DNA from: Anaspis maculata
Lineage: Eukaryota > Arthropoda > Insecta > Coleoptera > Scraptiidae
NCBI GenBank assembly: GCA_949128115.1
Contig: OX421966.1
Location: 63,299,416 to 63,363,415 of the forward strand
Direction of reading: 5' to 3'
DNA: 64,000 nucleotides
Numbering within the stretch: the first letter of the stretch is position 1; each line of letters begins with the position of its first letter. The notes below the pieces were generated by a model. It searched no databases. It was not told the origin of the DNA and saw nothing but the letters and a program-made list of their open reading frames with translations. Below are positions 44,611 through 56,754 of this stretch, one piece after another. The position numbers were made by a program, and so were the translations under genes.

Positions 44611-45192
44611 CAGGGTGTTTCAGGGATGATAGCAAAAAATTTAACTGTGGGTAGATCTCGTCAAAATATGACGAAAACCTATATACCATTTTGTAAAGTT
44701 CGGCCTAATGACGAAGATACAGCCCTCCAAAGTTCACTTTTTTCGGATTTTAAAAATGTATAGCTCAGAAACGTTTAGACAAATTCAGCTTTAATTTAGC
44801 ATAAGCTGGTTTGTCATTATTATCCATCAACCTGCCAAATTTGGAAAGAATCCAATCAGTGGCGTAGAAGCTACGAGGGGTCACCTTAAGTCAACTTTTC
44901 TTCAGATGCTTCTAAAATATTGACCCTCATAACTCCTACACCACTAGTTGGATTCTTTCCAAATTCGGCAGATTGATAGATAATTATGACAAACCAGCTT
45001 TTGCTGAATTGAAGCTGAATTCGTCGAAACGTTCTTGAGTTACAAGTTCTTGAAATCCGAAAAAAATGAACTTTGGAGGGCTGTATCTTCGTCATCAGGC
45101 CGAACTTTGCAAAATGGTATATAGGTTTTCGTCATATTTTGACAAGATCTACCCACAGTTCAATTTTTTGCTATAATCCCTGAAACACCCTG
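44611..45192. mobile_element. 582-bp foldback MITE, TA-flanked (copy 2)
   Basis: The same family as 11434-12017, matching it along its length with scattered differences. It starts CAGGGTGTTTCAGGGATGAT and ends CCCTGAAACACCCTG. TA at 44609-44610 and 45193-45194. It is inserted in the degenerate tandem repeat. Confidence 0.92.
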
Positions 45193-45199
45193 TATATCA

Positions 45200-48100
45200 A
45201 ACAGATATGGCTTCACCAAATTTTCCAACTTCCGAGCGGCAAAATTACTGAAATCAATAATTTTGAAATGGAATGTCACTCAACTTCCAAAAATCTATAA
45301 TAATTATAATAATAACTTATGATTTTGACAAAGGTATGGATTTTTGTACAGTTTTATCGGCTTTATGGTAGAAAACTCACCAAATTCTCCAAGCTCTTGG
45401 CGATGAGCTCACAAGATTTTTCCAATCTCTGAGTTGACTGAAAAGTCACTGAACTGTCAAGTTTTCTTGAAGTTATGGAAGAAAAGATCCCAATGCGACA
45501 TCTAAATAGCCTATGGTAGTCTTTGGCGGAAAAATAACTGATGAATTCATTGAAATTCAGGTGAAAATATTACCAAGTTCATCCATAATTTGCAAGTAAG
45601 TGAAAAGTGTGAAACTGAAATTAGTGAAGTTTCTCAAATTTAAAGGGAAAGGATGAGGAATCGCAATTCGCCATCAATAACAAATTCTCCATTCTATCAG
45701 CTATATAGCATAGGAATCTCCGAAATTCATCAATTTTGAGGCGAAAAAATCACTAAATTCAATAAAATTGAGCCAACAAGTCAACAAAATCAATAAACTG
45801 TTTTGATTTCCAGCAACAAATTTCAGTACCCACCCTTTCTTCATCTGGTTTATTTCTCGCAACTAATTTACTGAACTTATCAACTTTTGAACGAAAAAAT
45901 ACCGGATTCTTTAAAATTGAACCGAAAAGTCATCCAAAGCGATAAATTACATGAAACACAAGAATTAAGAAAACCTCATTTCGACATACAAATATTTCTC
46001 TCTTCATCGCTTCTTTATTATAGGAATTTTACTGAAAAGGTACACCAACATTCAATCGAAAACATACCAAATTCATCTTAGTTGAAGCTCAAGTTTCAAG
46101 CTCCAGTTTCAAGCTCAAGGAGAAAAAAAATAGTTATTTCGACATTAAGATATCCCTTATTTTATGCCAGCTCCATTGTGAGAGATTTACTAATTCATAG
46201 ATTTCCTGAGCTTTGTCAAATTCCGAAAAAATAAAAAAAAATGTGATTTCGAAATCCAAAAGTCTTCTTACTTTGACACCGTCACATCAAGATACCTACT
46301 TGAACTACGTACAACTTTTGAGAGATAAAATTAACAAATTCATCAACTTTCAAACAGAAAGTTGCTGAAGTCTTTGAACTGTGTGAAATTCAGGTGAGTA
46401 AAATAAAAAAAATCGATTCCAAGATACCAACTTTCCTTATTTCATGAAACGTAAGAAGGACATAGTCTTATTTCGATGTTCAAATACCCTTCCTTTTTAT
46501 TCCTTCTGTTCTTGATGAAAAATTCATTGTATTCTTCATCTTTCAAACCCAAACATTGAATTGAAAATGAATTAATGATGAAAAACTGAATTTCAGCTAC
46601 TCTATCCTGTCAGTGCGAAAGAATCACTGAATTCAACTTGCAACCGACTGAAAAAAGTCTAAAATCGGCCAAGTTCTTCCCATTTAGGGATAAAAAGCCT
46701 TAAAAAACTCTAATTTTGACAAAAGGATGTCTTCCTTTTAGCCGATTTCATGATGGTAAATTTACTAAATACATCAACTTTCAAGTGAAAACATTAATAA
46801 ATCGCTCAGTTTTCAAACAAAGAGTCGCTAAAGTCACTGAATTTTGTCACATTTAGAAATACTAAGGAAATGGTGCTTTTGGCATCCAAAAGCCCCCTTC
46901 GAGCCAATTTGTTCATCTGTGAAAAATTGAAGAATTCTTCATTTTCATGAAACGTAGAGAAGAAAGTTTCGAATTCGAAGATTTTTTTATTCTTCCTTCT
47001 TAGTGAAACATCCACTTAATTGATCAGTTTTTTGTCCAAAAACGTACCAAACTCATCGCTTTTCGAACAAATACTCTGCAAAATACTAAACTCTTTCAGA
47101 TTTTATAAAAAATTGAAAATTATGATCCTGGCATTCGAAAATCCATATCGGGCCAAGATTTTCACCTCTGGTTGACTTCAAGCAAAAGGTTGAATTAATG
47201 GTCATGTTATACGAACGATACGATTGTTTCGACAATGGTTGCTAAAGTACTCAGCCTCAAGTATACCTCAGGCCTCAGGTTATTAACAATTAACTTGAGA
47301 TAGAAATACTGGTTCTTATCCTTGCCTTATTTCTTATCCTGTTAGGGTTATACTAAGATACCTGGATCCTCGCCTGGATCTAACTTCAACTTCCAGGCAA
47401 AAAAATTACAAAGTTTACATAATTAGAATAATTGTACGAAAAATCGAAAAAAAATCTACAACCAGTCAAATTTTGTCAAAAAGGATAGAAGCATTCTAAT
47501 TCCTAATCCTGACATGGGGATGTCCTCTTTCCAGTCGGCTTTATGAAAAGAAATCCACAGCCTCAAATTCAAGCTAGAATGTACCAAATTTATTTATTTT
47601 TTATATATATTTTAATTCTTAATTTTTTATTAGGACATAAATATGTGTATAATAATAAATTGGTAAAAAACTTAAAAAGGGGATCATCCGAACGAACGAA
47701 GGTCCCCATCACACTCGCTGCATTGGCTCGTTGAATCTCGATGCCTATTCTTGTACAAATTGTTCTCCCTTTTTTTCATTTTTAAACAGTGAGTTGCTAA
47801 AATCTTTGAATCGTGTAAAATTCAAAAAAGGATCAAAAGAATTAAGTACTTATTATAGGGAGGAAAAAACTGTCTTATTGCGACATTTTTTTTCCTTTAT
47901 CCTCCCTTCTTGATAAGAAATTTACCTTATTCATTAACTTGACATAAAAACGTACTATGTTTTAATCAATTTTCAAATGAAAACTTGTAAAAATCATTGA
48001 GTTTCGTAAAATTAAGGAAAGATTAAAAATTGTGATTTTGGCCATGGAAAATCTGGTTCTGTAAGCTTCACACCAAAACATCCAGTTAACCGGCATTTTT

Positions 48101-48900
48101 ACGGCAAGAAAAATTCGAATTCGTCAACTTTCAACAGAAAAAAAATCGATTGAAAAAAAAATGAAAAAAATGAAAAATGATTGAAACTTTCAAAATTGGG
48201 CAACTTTCTCATCAATTTTAGGGCTAGAAAAATTGTAACTCTGATTCTCTGATATCTGATATAAGATATAAGAAAAAATTAGTGAATTCTGGAATCTTCA
48301 ACTTTTAGGTAAATTTTCTAATTGGTTTTGGAACGCAATTATATTGATATCATTAAACTCCTAATCTACGAATGATGGACACTTGTAATTTTGACATTTG
48401 AAGAAATCTTTTTTCTATCAGCTTGGTAGCTAGTTGGATGCGACAAATCCAACGAACTTATAAACCTTCAATCAAAGAATCCACCAATTTTCTCAATTAA
48501 AAAAAGAGTCCATATTACTAGTATCTATCAATTTTCTGAATTCAAGAAAAGGTAAAACCTGTAATTTTATCATAAAAAAATCCCCTACATCCTCAGCTTC
48601 GTGACTAACTCACCGAATTCATCAAATTTCAGGCGTTGAATTCACCAAATTCAGCCACGTTGAACAAAAAAGTCACTGAAATCAATGAACTTCTTCGAAT
48701 TCAGGTATTGAAATTAAATCGTCAAGTTTGACGGTCATTGTTTATTTCTGAGCTAGTCGATTTGATGGCAATAAATTTACTCAAGCTACCTATGAAACAA
48801 AAAATATCGAAACCATCAATTTTCTTAACCAAAGCAACTACAGCCGCTTCAGCTGCTAACCTTACGAGCAAGAAACAACCTATTTATCTTTGTTTTTAGG
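45200..48900. repeat. Degenerate tandem repeat (main part)
   Basis: The sentence-like series 'aaatttac-aaattcatcaactttcaa-c-aaaaa', 'agtcgctaaagtc-ctgaat', 'aaattcagg-aagg-taaaa', 'tgattttggcat-caaaa' recurs many times, e.g. near 45850, 46330, 46760, 47000, 47780 and 47990, with heavy divergence and insertions. It is AT-rich and noncoding. Unit length and copy number need self-alignment. Confidence 0.5.
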
Positions 48901-49640
48901 GAAAAACCAGAAATAGTATTAATCTTGTTACAGAACAATTCACCGTTTAACAAACTTCCAAACAAAAATATTCGAATTCTATACCTCTACAGCAAACGCA
49001 ATGCACTTTCCAGAACTCTTTGGTCACAAATCGAATTTGTTCAAAACGAGCTTCCAAACGCGATTTATTAACGAGCTCATCATCCCGCGTAATGTTTATT
49101 TTGTACTCATAAAAATTGCCATTGAACTTTCACGTCAATCATCCAAGAATTTCTTCTAATTTCTGCTAATAATAACGATATCAGTTCGCACGGCTTGGTA
49201 CAATCATAGTAATTAGAGAGAAGAGATAGAATAAGGCACGTCATCATCCAGTGAAAGCCCGTACTTGTATATAGGAGTATTAAACCTCCTGGTGCTCGTA
49301 TACCCACCTACCTTGTATCGGTAAAGTAGCACTTGTTATACTGCAACACAGTAACACAGTCCCAAGCAGATAATATAAGAGTGGCTATGCCCCGGCATAC
49401 AATCATTAAAAGAGTAGAGGACGAGTTAAAAGATAAATTGAAGAAGAGAAATGCGGTAAGGGAATTATTTCGAGTGATTGAGGGAAATTATGGGAGAAAT
49501 TTCTCCGAAGTTGCGGTTTAGGCTGTTAAAGTTAATTGGAATGAATTCAGATTGGTTAGGCATCAAGGCTTGAAAGCAATAGGTAAAGCTATGAGTGAGT
49601 GCTTAGCTACTTATACCTACTCGGATTTCGAAGAATTCTC
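48900..49640. other. Noncoding segment without clear repeats
   Basis: A 62-codon frame at 49333-49521 includes a charged helix-like stretch (KRVEDELKDKLKKRNAVREL) but has no convincing acceptor or donor. I do not call it a gene. Confidence 0.35.
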
Positions 49641-49645
49641 AGATA

Positions 49646-50677
49646 CCGGGTGATCATTTGAAAACTATCCACCTGCAATATCTCCCGATTCCTAGTGCAA
49701 ATGTTTTTGAGCAAAAACAGGTCAATTTTTATATCGAGGGGGACATCTAAAACATACATTGGAAAATCGCCCCCACTCACCCCAACTTTGAAATTTCAAA
49801 TGACATCACCTACCTTGCGATACGTCAAATTAAAGAGAATGAAATTCTCTTTCTAAAAAAATATTTTAAAATTTTTCAACCTCACCCCCTGTTCTTCCTA
49901 AAATTCTCTGACTGTCCAAGTTAATATCCTTGACCTCCATTTCCCTTCAATACAGTAAACGTCATCCTGCACAGCATCGAAAGAGAAAATTTTCTATAAA
50001 AAACCTGACCTGACCTCAAAAATTCAAAATGTCAATACCCACTTTGTAATACATCAAATCAAAGGAAATTGAATTCTCTTCCTGAAAAAAATTTATTCAC
50101 AATTTTCAAAGCCCCCATCTTCCCCCTAGAATACCCCAAATGGCCAATTTATTGGGGGAGGAGTAGAAAATTTCGAAAAAATTATTTTCGGAAAGAGAAT
50201 TCAATTCCCATTAATTTGATGTATCACAAAGTAGGTGGTGTTTTGTTAAATTTGGGAGTTGAGGTGGGGGGGAGCAAAGGGGGGAATGTGGGTAGCACTT
50301 TTTCCACCAAAAATTTTCTTCTTCGATGCTTTCTAGGATGACGCCGACTAAATTGAGAAAAAAATGAGGGGTCCAGAATATAAAATGGGACAGTCGAAGA
50401 ATTTTCAGGGGAAAGAGGGTGGGGTTGAAAAAATTTGAGATATTTTTTTCAGAAAGAAAATTCAATTTCCTTCAATTTGATGTATCGCAAGGTAGGTAGT
50501 GTCATTTGAAATTTCAAAGTTGGGGTAAGTGGGGGCGAGGGGGGTGAATATAGAAATTTGCCAATATATGTTTTGGTTGTCCCCCTCGATATAAAAATCG
50601 ACCTGTTTTTGCTCGAAAAAATATTCACTAGGAATCGGGAGTTATTGCAGGTGGATAGTTTTCAAATGATCACCCGG
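49646..50677. mobile_element. 1,032-bp TA-bounded foldback, core B with a different outer arm
   Basis: CCGGGTGATCATTTGAAAAC (49646) pairs with GTTTTCAAATGATCACCCGG (50658-50677). TA at 49644-49645 and 50678-50679. The outer arm (to about 49705) has no match in the elements at 23537 and 25615, but the inside, from AACAGGTCAATTTTTATAT inward, including GTCATCCTGCACAGCATC, is the same core. Confidence 0.9.
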
Positions 50678-50679
50678 TA

Positions 50680-51225
50680 TATTTTCGTAGGTAGATACTT
50701 ACCTACTATTATTGAGAAGAATTTCTATTTTGTTAGCTTACCGATATAATTTGGATGGAAAAAATCGTGTGTTGCCCCAAAACTTTCCCGACTAGTATCC
50801 AGGAACTTATGGAACATTTTGTTCGAAACGTTCCTTCGGGTGGGAAGATGGAATTAGAATTAGAGAGGAAGATTTTTAAAATAAGCAGGAAACTGGAAGT
50901 TCGGTCAGGAAAATTTTAATTTTCCGTGAAAACCTAGGATCTTTCTCTTAATTTTTCAACCGGAAAATACCCGGGAAATTGGGAAAGAATTGTCGGATAA
51001 AGTTCAAGAGCTGGCTCGTGACCTTTTGTTCAACAAAAAATGGTGGAAAATCTGTTCACGGGATAAAAAGTTGGGAAATTTTCAGTTTTTCCAGAGACGA
51101 AAACTCGAAAACCATGCGTCCGATTTCAAAACTTTTTTTTCCAGGAATTTACTCAATATTTTCTCCAACATTCATTTCCAGCATGAAAGTTCCCGAAAGA
51201 AACGTCTCCGGAAAAGGTATCACAC
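50680..51225. other. Noncoding, with short purine/pyrimidine-rich repeats
   Basis: Repeated 'ggaaa' and 'ttttcc' segments (50790-51210), similar in character to the DNA just outside the 30-37.6 kb satellite. Probably decayed flank of the satellite relic that follows. Confidence 0.4.
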
Positions 51226-52490
51226 GAAAAGACACAAGAGGGCTCATTAGAGCCCCAAACGGCAAATAGGGACACAAAGGGGTCCGATAGAGCTCCGGCT
51301 ACTGAATACAGAAACAATGGTGCTCTTCAGAGCAGTGAGCCACGTAAAAATGCAACAGGACTCAGCAGGCCTTTAAATAACACCGAAGACACAATGACAA
51401 CACAAGAAGGTGAAAGGGTGTAGATATATTGTAATTATCATATTAGCCAAGAAAAACATGAGGGGGCGCCTCATGATCACAAAACAAAACTTGACGCTGC
51501 AAGGGGGCCGACAGGACTTCAAATATCACATGAAGGCAGAACAGTGCCTACTTAACTTGCGAAAGTCACGAAAAAGTGCAAGAGGGCTTGGCTGGGTTTC
51601 AAACAACATTGAAGAAGCGAGGGGGCCGTTAGAGCTTCTAGCAACACAACAAGGCACAAGTTGGCCTGATAAGGCTCCGGCCTGACGAGGCTCATCAGGG
51701 CTTGAACTACACGTGAGGAACTAACAGGAAAGGCAGATAGGGCTCTGCATATCACCTAGAGGCACAAAAGTGCTGAATAAATCTGCGAAATTCACTGGAA
51801 AATGCAAGGGCCTCGGCAGGGCTTCAAACAATATTGAAGAGACAAGATGAACTGGAGGAGCCCTGGACAAGAAGGTTGAAGAGGGCATATTGGAATTCTG
51901 GAAACCATGAAAAACATCAGAGGGGTTCTTCAGGACCTTAAATCTAAATTTCATTTATTTATTTATTTATTTATGGTGCCATCGAGAGACCTCGTCGGAG
52001 GTAGTTCATATCTCGACACTGTCAACAATTACAATAATTAATTTGTCATTTGTCAGATATATGTCACAGTTCCGAAATCTCTTCACACCATCGTCTCCGC
52101 CTTCCAACCATTGTTTTCTCCATTGAACCCATCAAGTCTAAAATTTGAGGGAAAGAGGAGGCCTGATAGGGCTTTGAATATCACATGAAGGCGTGAAGGT
52201 GCTCACTAATGGTACAAAAGCCACGGAAAAGTGCAAGAGGGCTTAGCTGGGCTCCAAACAACATTGAAGAAGCAAGGTGGCCCTTTGAGCTTCTAGCAAC
52301 ACAACAGGCAACACAACACAACAAGTTGGCCTAATAAGGCTCCGGCTGCCACATAAAAGTACGAAGGTGCTTCCGAAAGCCATGGAGACAAGCAGGGAAA
52401 CTTGGCAGAGCTTCAAACGACATTGAAGACACAAGAGGTACCAGTGGAGCCTTCGATAACATAAGAAGGCAAAAAGAAGCTTACTAGTAT
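51225..52490. repeat. Relic of the 41-bp satellite submonomer
   Basis: Diverged copies of GACACAAGAGGGCTCATTAG, AGAGCCCCAAAC and GGCTTCAAACAACATTGAAG at spacings of roughly 35-50 bases, clearly related to the 30-37.6 kb array but without the 244-bp higher-order unit. Interrupted by the LINE/SINE-like tail at 51953-52150. Confidence 0.7.
51953..52150 (-). mobile_element. 3' end of a LINE- or SINE-like element with (TAAA)n tail
   Basis: Read on the minus strand, the sequence runs from GCGGAGACGATGGTGTGAAG through CGACGAGGTCTCTCGATGGC into ACCATAAATAAATAAATAAA. A 3' end followed by a short TAAA microsatellite tail is typical of non-LTR retroelements. Only this tail fragment is present; the family is not identified. 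Confidence 0.55.
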
Positions 52491-54330
52491 GGGGGCATAG
52501 GTCGTGCCGTGTGTAGCTTCGTGAAGATATATAGAGTTATGTCTAGATCGATTCCTGTGGGATCAAGGACTATGAAAAATTATGGTGGAATATTGGCATT
52601 TACTGCAGACAAATATGGTGGAGGCGCCAAAATGGACTTCATCTGGTAATAAAAAACTGACTGTAGCTCGTTTGTTTTTCAACGCATTTCAACATCTGAC
52701 ACGTCATTATGTAGACGAAAAAATTCACTTTTTATTCCATACCCGAATTTACAAACGTCATTCCGTGAAACTGTCAAAATTGTTTTTATAAGATATGCCA
52801 AATTCCGCCATTTTTTGAAAGTTATCCGATATTTTTGAAACCTGGCAGTATCATAGATCTTGAGGTGCGCTTTCCGAATGTCTATTTTTCCACTTCGTAT
52901 CTTTGCCGTTTTGGCCGCCATATTGGAAAGATGGCGTCCGAAAAACAATTTTTTGTCAATATCTTAAATTCAACTGACTCAAAATTGAAACGTGTATACG
53001 CGGAGGGAAGCCCATTCAAATCTCTACAATTTGACATATCAGTCATTTATGTGCAATTCACAGTTCTTGAGTTAGAGCTTCCAGAGCTTCCGGAAGCATC
53101 AACTTTCGGCATTCAATCAGCATGTTAAATTGATACCACCGTCATGTAGTAAGCAAATTAACCATGAATAGCTTTCGGCCATTAACCATAGATAATCAAA
53201 ATTTAGAAAATCGATCATGGTGATGTTATTTGTGTAATTACAGGGTGAACTGTGAAAGCAAACTAACTTTAGATAGAAATAAAGGTAATATAGCATTTGA
53301 AGGATGTCAGATACATTCGAAAATAGGGGTCATCATTCAGAATATCCACTTTTCCACTTCGTATCTCTGCTGTTCTGGCCATATATTTGAAAAGATGGCG
53401 CCCAAAAAAATATATTTTTGGAAAATTCGTCATACAATTTCAGGATTCATTTCAAAAGTGAAGGTCTATTAAATTCTCTAAAATTTGACATCTGAATCAC
53501 TCATGTGTGACTTACGGTTCTCAAGCTATACCTTCTCAAAGCCAATTTTCTCTTAGAGTTCACCCTGTAGTTGCATAAAAACCGTGCCATGATTGATTTT
53601 CTGGATATTAATGGTCTGTGGTTGACAACTTATCATTGTTTATGGTCAATTTGACTGCCACGTGGAGCTAAGATCAACTTGATGTGCTGATGGGATGACA
53701 AAAGTTAAAGCTTCAGGGAGTTCTAGAAGCCATAACCCAAGAACCGGAAGTAGCACGTACACGAGTAAGGTATCAAATTGTAGATAATTGAATAAGCTTC
53801 CATTCGCATACAAACGCTTTCACCTCACATTGACTGAAATGAAGATATTGACAAGAAACTGTTTTTTGGGCGTCATCTTTTTAATATGGCGGCCAAGACG
53901 GCAAAGATACGGAGTCGAAAAGTAGAAATTCGGAAAGCGCACCTCAAGATCTATGATACTGCCAGGTTTCAAAAATATCGGATAACTTTCAAAAAATTGC
54001 GGAATTTAGCATATCTTATGAAAACAATTTTGACAGTTTCACGGAATGACGTTTGTAAATTTAGGTATGAAATAAGAAGAGAATGTTTTTGTCTACAGAA
54101 TGACGTGTCAGATGTTGAAATGCGTTGAAAAACAAACGAGCTACAGTCAGTTTTTTTTATTACCAGATGAAGTCCATTTTGGCGCCTCCACCATATTTGC
54201 CTGCAGCAGATGTCAATATTCCACCATAATTTTTCATGGTCCTTGATCGCCCAGGAGTCGATTTGGACATATCTCTATATATCTTCACGATGTTGCACAC
54301 GGCCAAGCTTTTTCCGACCCTATGCCCCCA
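52491..54330. mobile_element. 1.84-kb foldback, TGGGGGCATAGG ends, with a nested TA element
   Basis: TGGGGGCATAGG (52491-52502) pairs with CCTATGCCCCCA (54319-54330). Long arms pair, e.g. CAAACGAGCTACAGTCAGTT (54132) with its inverse at 52655-52674. The arms contain AAGATGGCG/CGCCATATT motifs. A further element with CAGGGTGAACT ends (53241-53567) occupies the centre. No target duplication recognised. Confidence 0.85.
53241..53567. mobile_element. 327-bp TA-bounded element at the centre of the foldback
   Basis: CAGGGTGAACT (53241) and AGTTCACCCTG (53557-53567), TA at 53239-53240 and 53568-53569. The DNA on both sides is again mirror-related (TCGATCATGG at 53211 against CCATGATTGA at 53587), so it sits close to the axis of symmetry. 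Confidence 0.75.
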
Positions 54331-54339
54331 GACTATACT

Positions 54340-54690
54340 GGAATTCTGAGTCATGAAAATAATATGAGAGGATCATCAGGGCTTTAACTACATGTGAGGA
54401 AAATTTAAGGGATTCACTTACAGAATTGTCACTAATTTCATTTGAAAAAAATTATCGTCGGAAAACCGGAACCGTGTTGATTTTGGAAATGGGTCTACAC
54501 GACGCCCAATTGAATCTACTCTTGATATCATTTTGAATCTTTCAAAAAAAGTCGATCACTGAGTCGTTAGAAAGCGAATCTCCCTGGTCAAAATACGAAC
54601 GAGAGGCCCTCTTGGGTGACAACGGCTAGAAGAAATTCTGAAAATTCATAACGCCCGACTGGAATATGAAGAAAAACTGCAACTACAGAT
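54340..54690. other. Noncoding DNA between palindromes
   Basis: Begins with a further satellite-like relic (GAGAGGATCATCAGGGCTTT near 54366); otherwise nothing recognised. Confidence 0.4.
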
Positions 54691-55566
54691 GGACACGGAG
54701 CTGGTGCCTCAAAACTTACGTCATAAGGTACATGATTTTGACCCTGTAGGTCTAATGTGCGTTGATAAGGTTGTTGAAAATGGTTTTGTCTTACATGTCA
54801 GACCGGGGGCTTTAGGCTGGTATGAGCCTGTCAATTTTCGAAAAAATAGCCAAAAATTTACGTCATAAGGTACATGAATAAAACCAACTGAATTTTGTGC
54901 GGGAACATCCCCTTAATCGAAAATCTGGTCGTAGGACAAAATTTTTGCGGGCTTTCGGTCCATAAGACAAGTTTGAAATTTTCTAGAAAAGACCAAAATT
55001 TATCAATTTTTTCACAGGCGTTTTGTTGACTAACCCACCAAGTGTGATATATATTTGTAATCATGATGGGAAACCAAACCGATTTCCATGTTAAAATACA
55101 GAGTGTACGATTTGAGAGAAATTTTTCGATGTTGCACCCTGTAAGCGATGTACCATTAAAACTTTTTGTGGGCAGATTCGAAACCCGCGTGAAAAATCAT
55201 GTGAGAATCGTTTTTCATTCCTAAAATTATGCCAAAGAAGAAGTCTCCAGGAAGAGGTAAATTTTGGCTTTTTTAGAAAATTTCAAACTTGTCTTATGGA
55301 CCGAGAGCCTCCAAAAATTTTGTCTTGTGACCCGATTTTTGATTGAGGGGATGTTCCCACACAAAAGCCCGTTGGTTTCATTCATATACCTTGTGACATA
55401 AATTTTTGACATTTTTCGAAAATTGACAAGCCTATACCAGCCTGAAGCCCCCGGTCAGACATGTAAGACAAAGAAATTTTCAACAACCTTATCAACGCAC
55501 ATTAGACCTACAGGGTCGAAATCATATACCTTATGACGTGAGTTTTGAGGCACCAGCTCCCTGTCC
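54691..55566. mobile_element. 876-bp foldback
   Basis: GGAGCTGGTGCCTCAAAAC (54697) pairs with GTTTTGAGGCACCAGCTCC (55542-55560), and arms continue through GTCAGACCGGGGGCTT / AAGCCCCCGGTCAGAC-type blocks. At the centre a minimal pair CAGAGTGTACGATTT / ATCGATGTTGCACCCTG-like ends at 55099-55141 is TA-bounded. Confidence 0.8.
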
Positions 55567-55579
55567 AAGACTCAATTTG

Positions 55580-55700
55580 ACTCGTTTGTTGTGTTGCTTC
55601 CTGCCAAATCTGGTTCCAATCCATCGAATAGTGATAGATTTTGAATAAATGAAATAATTGGTACCATTTTGAAATTTGACATTTTTTGTTATCGACATAC
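55580..55700. repeat. Dispersed repeat fragment shared with 11150-11430
   Basis: TGTTGCTTCCTGCCAAATCT, GATTTTGAATAAAT and GAAATTTGACATTTTTTGTT follow in the same order as at 11160-11415. It abuts the right end of the foldback at 55566, just as copy 1 abuts the foldback at 11434. Confidence 0.5.
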
Positions 55701-55709
55701 TGCAAGTCA

Positions 55710-56300
55710 AGTGGGTGACACAACCGATTTTTTCAGAAGTATACCTACGATGCGCCTGCTGTGACGAGTCTCGATCAAGACGAAACTAGCGTTGTAGCTC
55801 TGATTGTGTGGTATCACTGCACGCTGTCGCCTATAACCTCGCCTATAACTACACATGAATTTGTCTTTTTATCGCACATCTTTTGTCAAAAAGTCATCGG
55901 AAGAAGTTGATTGTTCCAAAAAACAAGAAAGTTTTTAAAGCAATTTCGATCTCAGACACCTCACAAAAGTGTAACGATGTGTGAACGCGCCTTAACCGGC
56001 ATCTGAATAACTTTGCATACTTGCCGCGATAAAAATCCACGCCGGCAATAAATAATAATGGCACGGTAGGAGGCAATCACTCGATAATTTATCGTCAAAT
56101 AACACATTGTTTGCCCATAAATCATAATTACATCGGATTTCGTAATATCTGTGTTTTGATTAGCCCGCGCGCATCAACTTATTTTTTTCTTCCTCAACAC
56201 CTAACCAATATTCTTCCTCCATGATTTATGCCCGTCGGTCGGTATAGATACTGTTGTGCACAAGCGAAGAACATAATGATTTTTTGGGTGGCCCCGATCA
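55710..56300. other. Apparently single-copy noncoding segment
   Basis: No palindromes or tandem repeats seen. Homeodomain-like ATTA and TTTATGG-like words occur (56100-56230), but nothing beyond composition supports regulatory function. Confidence 0.35.
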
Positions 56301-56311
56301 CGTTCCGCGCG

Positions 56312-56463
56312 TATAAATGGATTAATCACAACACAGAAAACGTCATTGAACTGTCGGATATACTCTTCTTCTTGCACCGACAACAAAAGTGAGTGCGAAT
56401 TTCACAATTGAATTGTTTCGCGATGGTCGCCGGCAAAGGTTGAAGGACTCTCTGGTATATAAA
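56312..56463 (+). promoter_or_regulatory. Two TATA-like motifs, possible internal promoter
   Basis: TATAAAT at 56312-56318 within the GC-rich context CGTTCCGCGCGTATAAATGG, and TATATAAA at 56456-56463 after CTCTGG. Both lie in a repeat-poor stretch and precede a short ORF at 56755. No experimental support. Confidence 0.3.
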
Positions 56464-56754
56464 GCAAAAGGAATACATATAAGAAATAAAAAATGGCACA
56501 CGCGTATTTCCATATTTCACGGTTTGCGAATCGTATGCATTTAATTAACGTAATAGTGTGGAATTAAGAGTCAGAGCGTTGAGTTGCACGTATTCATAAG
56601 AAGAAACGAATAAAAAACCGATAGCGCGAAAAGAGCACCTGCGAGCAAGAATGAGAAAATTCCTCGCGCAAAGGTGAAACAGGAAGAATCTGGAAATTCC
56701 TGAAGTGAACCGGAGATAGTTGATAAGGTATGCTGCTGCTCGGAGACGAAAAAT

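Noticed and set aside
49333..49521. Charged 62-codon frame ending NFSEVAV
   Set aside because: Helical composition is suggestive, but there is no acceptor/donor or family match, and low-complexity AG-rich DNA can yield such peptides.
53886..54128. 80-codon frame resembling the inverse of 52679-52948
   Set aside because: Both are the two arms of one foldback element read as protein; similarity follows from the inverted repeat.
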